A stretch of DNA of 29,817 nucleotides from CAZVYN01 sp964631125 (GTDB taxonomy: Bacteria > Eisenbacteria > RBG-16-71-46 > CAIMUX01): contig CAZVYN010000055.1 in NCBI GenBank assembly GCA_964631125.1, forward strand, positions 1-29,817, given 5' to 3'. A program made the position numbers and the translations under genes. Numbering within the stretch: the stretch's first letter is position 1; every line of letters starts with the position of its first letter. Below are positions 26,767 through 29,817 of the stretch, one piece after another. The notes below the pieces were generated by a model. The model had not been told where the DNA came from. It searched no databases and saw only the letters and a list, made by a program, of their open reading frames with translations.

Positions 26767-28597
26767 GTCGCGCCTCGCCCGAGAGGGCGAAGGGGATCGT
26801 GAAGTGGAACCGACTCCCGCGTCCCACTTCGCTCTCCACCCAGATCCGTCCACCCATCAGCTCCACGAGTTGCGAGACGATCGCGAGACCGAGGCCGGTC
26901 CCGCCGAATCGACGCGTGGTCGACGCGTCGGCCTGAGTGAACGACTCGAAGATCATCGCCTGCTTGTCTTTCGGGATCCCGATCCCGGTGTCCGAGACGA
27001 TGAACAGGAGTGTGGCGCGCTCATCGCCGGTCTCGGTCTCCGTCTCGGCCTCGGTCTCGGCGTAGCCCACGTCGAGCGTCACCTCGCCGGCGTTGGTGAA
27101 CTTGACCGCGTTGCTGACGAGGTTGACGAGAACCTGCCGCACGCGCGAAGGGTCGCCGCGCAGCAGCGTCGGCGCGCCTGCCGCTATCCGACAGGTGAGT
27201 CCGATCCGCTTCTCCCGGGCGCGCGACTCCAGCGACCGCATCGTCTCGCTCAGGAGCGCGGACAGCTCGAACTCCACGCTGTCCAACGTCAACTTGCGCG
27301 CCTCGATCTTGGAGAAATCGAGGATGTCGTTGATCACCCCGAGCAGTGACGTGGCCGAGGATCGAATCACCTCGAGGTAGTCGCGTTGCTCCGCGGTCAG
27401 ATCGGTGTCCAAGGCGAGGTCGGTCATCCCGATCACGCCGTTCATCGGGGTGCGGATTTCGTGGCTCATGTTGGCGAGGAACTCGCTCTTTGCTCGGTTG
27501 GCCCGCTCGGCCGCTTCGGACGCGCCTCGCCAAGCCACCTCCACCTCTTTGCGGGCGGTGATGTCGTGGCCGATCGCGTCGAATCCCACTCCCCCCTCGG
27601 AAGGGGTGGCCGTCCAGAGGATGAAGCGATACGAGCCATCCTCGCACCGGCACCGAGACTCCACGGAGGCCGTCGTCTCTCCGCCCGCCAACCGCTGGAG
27701 CGCGTCGAGCGTCGGCTCGAGGTCCTCCAGATGCAGCAGTTCCGAGAACGACATCTCACGCAGTTGCTCGCGAGTCCAGCCGAGGACGCGCTCCCACGCG
27801 GGATTCGATCGCTCGAAGCGTCCATCGAAGCCGGCCGTGCAGATCAGACTGGGCGAGAACGCAAAGAAGCGCTCGTGCTTCCGATCGAGTTCGGCGTGGG
27901 TGCGCAGGAGCTTCCCTCGCCATCGATTCGTCCGACGCAACGCGACGAACCAACAGACGAGGAGGACGGGCAGGGTCGCGGTGGAGGCGAACCCCAACTG
28001 TCGGACCCGTCGTCCCGCCCCCTCGCTCGCGCGAAGAATCGATCGCTCCAACTCGGAGTCGAGCAGTTCCATCCCGGCGGCGTAGTTCGACTTCTGTCGG
28101 TCGTACTCCGGGCTGAAGAGAAGCGATCGCGCCTCGGCCGGGCGCCCGGCCCGCACCTGTTCGAAGGCCGCGTTCTCCATCTCGACCAGCGCGAAATTGG
28201 CGGCGTCCGTCGTCGCGACCACCTGCCCCGCGTACGAGTCGGGGGCGAGTCGAAGGGCCTCTTCGATCACCGCGTTCAGGGTCGGTTCGAATTTTCGGTA
28301 GCGGGCCTCCCACTCCAAGTCGCCCGTCGCCGCCGCCATCCGCGCCGACATGGTCAGGACCTCATCGAGATGGACGATGGCGCCCCTCAGTCCTTCGATC
28401 CGCAGACCACGCTGTTCGACCCGCTCCACCTGATGGATCGACGCGACCAGGCTCCAAGTGAGCCAGGTCAGTCCCGCCAGCATGACGACGGTCATCCCGA
28501 GGGCGACGGAGAGCGCGCGCATGGGGCCGGCGGCGGGCATGCACGTCGGATCGAGCTTGTCGGTTACCCGGTTGCTATCGGCAGTCGAGCGGTTCAT
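26750..28597 (-). CDS. Membrane sensor histidine kinase with PAS domain, no receiver domain
   Basis: 615 aa. TM1 is about residues 33-53 and TM2 about 203-222. They flank a helical periplasmic sensor of about 150 residues (LDEVLTMSARMAAATGD, then MENAAFEQVRAGRPAEA, then SPEYDRQKSNYAAGMELL), a module I have seen described on other PAS-linked signalling proteins. A PAS domain follows (FFAFSPSLICTAGFDGRFER), then HisKA with His379 (ANMSHEIRTPMNGVIG), then HATPase with NLVSNAVKF, SDTGIGIPKDK and GGTGLGLAIV. The protein ends soon after the ATPase, so a separate response regulator or HPt partner is required. The hexanucleotide repeat at 27031-27060 adds a Glu/Thr run to a loop of the ATPase domain. 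The start at 28597 is uncertain: no ribosome site is seen, and Met20 (28540) or Met26 (28522) would leave room for a promoter. Confidence 0.88.
   Translation of the reverse strand: MNRSTADSNRVTDKLDPTCMPAAGPMRALSVALGMTVVMLAGLTWLTWSLVASIHQVERVEQRGLRIEGLRGAIVHLDEVLTMSARMAAATGDLEWEARYRKFEPTLNAVIEEALRLAPDSYAGQVVATTDAANFALVEMENAAFEQVRAGRPAEARSLLFSPEYDRQKSNYAAGMELLDSELERSILRASEGAGRRVRQLGFASTATLPVLLVCWFVALRRTNRWRGKLLRTHAELDRKHERFFAFSPSLICTAGFDGRFERSNPAWERVLGWTREQLREMSFSELLHLEDLEPTLDALQRLAGGETTASVESRCRCEDGSYRFILWTATPSEGGVGFDAIGHDITARKEVEVAWRGASEAAERANRAKSEFLANMSHEIRTPMNGVIGMTDLALDTDLTAEQRDYLEVIRSSATSLLGVINDILDFSKIEARKLTLDSVEFELSALLSETMRSLESRAREKRIGLTCRIAAGAPTLLRGDPSRVRQVLVNLVSNAVKFTNAGEVTLDVGYAETEAETETETGDERATLLFIVSDTGIGIPKDKQAMIFESFTQADASTTRRFGGTGLGLAIVSQLVELMGGRIWVESEVGRGSRFHFTIPFALSGEARLRKSA
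27031..27060. repeat. Hexanucleotide tandem repeat (TCTCGG, five imperfect copies) in the kinase ATPase domain
   Basis: Five six-base units (TCTCGG, TCTCCG, TCTCGG, CCTCGG, TCTCGG) encode, on the minus strand, alternating Glu with Thr or Ala (part of ETEAETETET). Being in-frame, copy changes would alter loop length without a frameshift. Confidence 0.75.
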
Positions 28598-28610
28598 CTA
28601 TCGTGCGGCG

Positions 28611-29817
28611 ATGCCAAAGACCCGACGTTCCCCCGCCGGCCGCTTTCTGTCGATTTTCGCCCGCGCTTTGGTTGGATTCCTCCTCGCCGCCGCTCCCGGC
28701 TGGGCCGAAACCGGCCCGGCCGACCAGCTCTCGGGCGAAACCCAGCTCGAGACGGCATCCGGGGCCAAGTTTCCCGTCGCGAGCGGATGGTGGGTGACGC
28801 GGGGCGATGGGCGGATCGTGTTGGAGACGCCCGAGCGGGACATGACGATCTGGTTCCTCGAGCTCACCTTCGGTCCTGAGATCGCGGACGGCGAAGCGGC
28901 CATCCGCGAAGGGTGGAGACAGGTCCGTCCCGACTTCGCGCTCCCGGTCGAGCGCGCGACCACGCCGCCGCCGACGGGCGGCTGGGAGGCGATCACGCAG
29001 ATCGGCTACATCACGCCGACCGAGGAGAACCGGTCGGTCGTCGGCGTCGCGCGTCTCGCGGGAGAGCGCTGGTACGTGCAAGTCCTCGACGGTTCGAACG
29101 GGGCCTTCGACCGCCGAGGCGCCCAGCTCGGCGCCGCGCTGAACGGACTCACGCCGCCGGGACTCGACAAGGAGTCGTTCGCCGGCCGGACCGCGCACAA
29201 ACTCGACGCCGCGCGCTTGGCGCAGTACCGCGCGTTCCTCGAGCAGGCGCGGGTCGACGCGAGAGTGCCCGGCGTCGCCGTCGCCATCGTCGAAGACGGC
29301 AAGGTGGTGTTCGAAGAAGGACTCGGCGTCCGCGAGCTCGGCGCTTCGGATCCGATCACACCCGAGACGCTCTTCATGATCGGCTCCACCACCAAGTCGC
29401 TCACGAGCCTGCTCATGGCCGTCCTCGTCGATCTTGAGAAGCTCGAGTGGGACACGCCCGTGACGCAGCTCCTCCCCGACTTCGCGCTCGGCGACGCCGA
29501 GATGACTTCGCAGCTCACCTTGCGCCACACCGTCTGCGCCTGCACCGGCCTGCCCAGGCAGGACATGGAGTTCATCTTCGAGTTTGCCGACGCCACCGCC
29601 GAGATTCGCCTCGCGACGATGCGCGGCATGAAGCCGACGACGGGATTCGGAGAGACGTTCCAGTACTCGAATACCCTAGTAGCGGCCGGCGGCTACGCCG
29701 CCGGTCGCTCCTATGAACCCAACTTGGAGCTCTCGTCGAGCTACGCCCAAGCGCTCCAGCAACTCGTCCTGACTCCCCTCCGGATGCCCTCCACCACCCT
29801 CGACCACCCCCTCGCCC
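28611..29817 (+). CDS. Secreted serine hydrolase, beta-lactamase/DD-peptidase (class C) family, 5' part only
   Basis: The frame is open from the ATG at 28611 to the window edge with no stop: at least 402 residues, C-terminus missing. A signal peptide (FARALVGFLLAAAPGWA) is predicted to be cleaved before ETGPAD. Residues about 35-205 form an extra N-terminal domain with WWVTRGDGRIVLETPE, which I do not recognise. The catalytic part begins at about 220 (ARVPGVAVAIVEDGKVVFEEGLG). It has the S-x-x-K nucleophile Ser259-T-T-Lys262 (MIGSTTKSLTS) and the Y-x-N motif Tyr352-S-Asn354 (FQYSNTL). These define the serine beta-lactamase-like family, which covers class C beta-lactamases, DD-carboxypeptidases and esterases. 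The third motif (KTG/HxG) would lie past the window. No strong ribosome site is seen. The gene is divergent from the histidine kinase. Confidence 0.85.
   Translation, partial: MPKTRRSPAGRFLSIFARALVGFLLAAAPGWAETGPADQLSGETQLETASGAKFPVASGWWVTRGDGRIVLETPERDMTIWFLELTFGPEIADGEAAIREGWRQVRPDFALPVERATTPPPTGGWEAITQIGYITPTEENRSVVGVARLAGERWYVQVLDGSNGAFDRRGAQLGAALNGLTPPGLDKESFAGRTAHKLDAARLAQYRAFLEQARVDARVPGVAVAIVEDGKVVFEEGLGVRELGASDPITPETLFMIGSTTKSLTSLLMAVLVDLEKLEWDTPVTQLLPDFALGDAEMTSQLTLRHTVCACTGLPRQDMEFIFEFADATAEIRLATMRGMKPTTGFGETFQYSNTLVAAGGYAAGRSYEPNLELSSSYAQALQQLVLTPLRMPSTTLDHPLA

Noticed and set aside
27386..28879. A 497-codon plus-strand frame across the kinase gene and into the serine hydrolase
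   Set aside because: It conflicts with both well-supported genes and has no recognisable domain.

Overview
This is a GC-rich bacterial window with no RNA genes, insertion sequences, phage genes or CRISPR arrays that I could see. It codes on both strands, with short gaps and many 1-4 base stop/start overlaps. The organism looks diderm: it has a complete tripartite RND efflux pump, beta-barrel outer-membrane proteins and lipoproteins. One secreted protein combines 'GACC..DG.C' cysteine repeats with a C-terminal FlgD-like/sorting-type domain. TPR-fused sigma-54 activators and sulfatase-like/TPR proteins also occur. This mix fits Candidatus Eisenbacteria or a related FCB-type lineage, but that placement is an inference from protein style, not from a marker gene.

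Layout. 93-2849 (+): a small secreted protein followed by a TPR/AAA+/Fis-type sigma-54 activator. 2898-5102 (-): a large secreted protein with cysteine repeats. 5456-7967 (+): a small outer-membrane beta-barrel, then a sulfatase-superfamily lipoprotein with Thr at the nucleophile position and C-terminal TPRs. 8005-11925 (-): a three-gene cluster consisting of an exported beta-rich subunit, a PapD-like periplasmic chaperone, and a large outer-membrane-like protein with SdrD-B/carboxypeptidase-regulatory-like domains at its C-terminus. I read it as a divergent chaperone/usher-like surface-assembly system, and it is the most interesting item here. 12011-13359 (-): a DinB-fold protein coupled to an NmrA-like NAD(P)-binding protein, divergent from a TetR regulator.

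13494-20036 (+): TetR, then an outer-membrane factor, a membrane-fusion protein and an RND inner-membrane pump, i.e. a self-contained efflux operon with two inverted repeats as candidate TetR operators. 20151-22160 (+): a soluble hybrid histidine kinase with two receiver domains. Its 3' end overlaps tail-to-tail by 56 bases with a GH20 hexosaminidase-like gene (22105-23973, -). 24070-26766 (+): a tightly overlapped cluster of a second DinB-like protein and a polar amino-acid ABC importer (binding lipoprotein, permease, ATPase). 26750-28597 (-): a membrane histidine kinase without a receiver. 28611 to the window edge (+): the 5' part of a secreted serine beta-lactamase/DD-peptidase-family hydrolase.

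Two convergent gene pairs are separated only by a GC-rich hairpin (2857-2877 and 7980-7998) and two others overlap in their coding ends, so the genome is compact. Starts were chosen by Shine-Dalgarno position, signal peptides and overlap logic. Promoter calls are weak because the -10 consensus of this lineage is not known to me.
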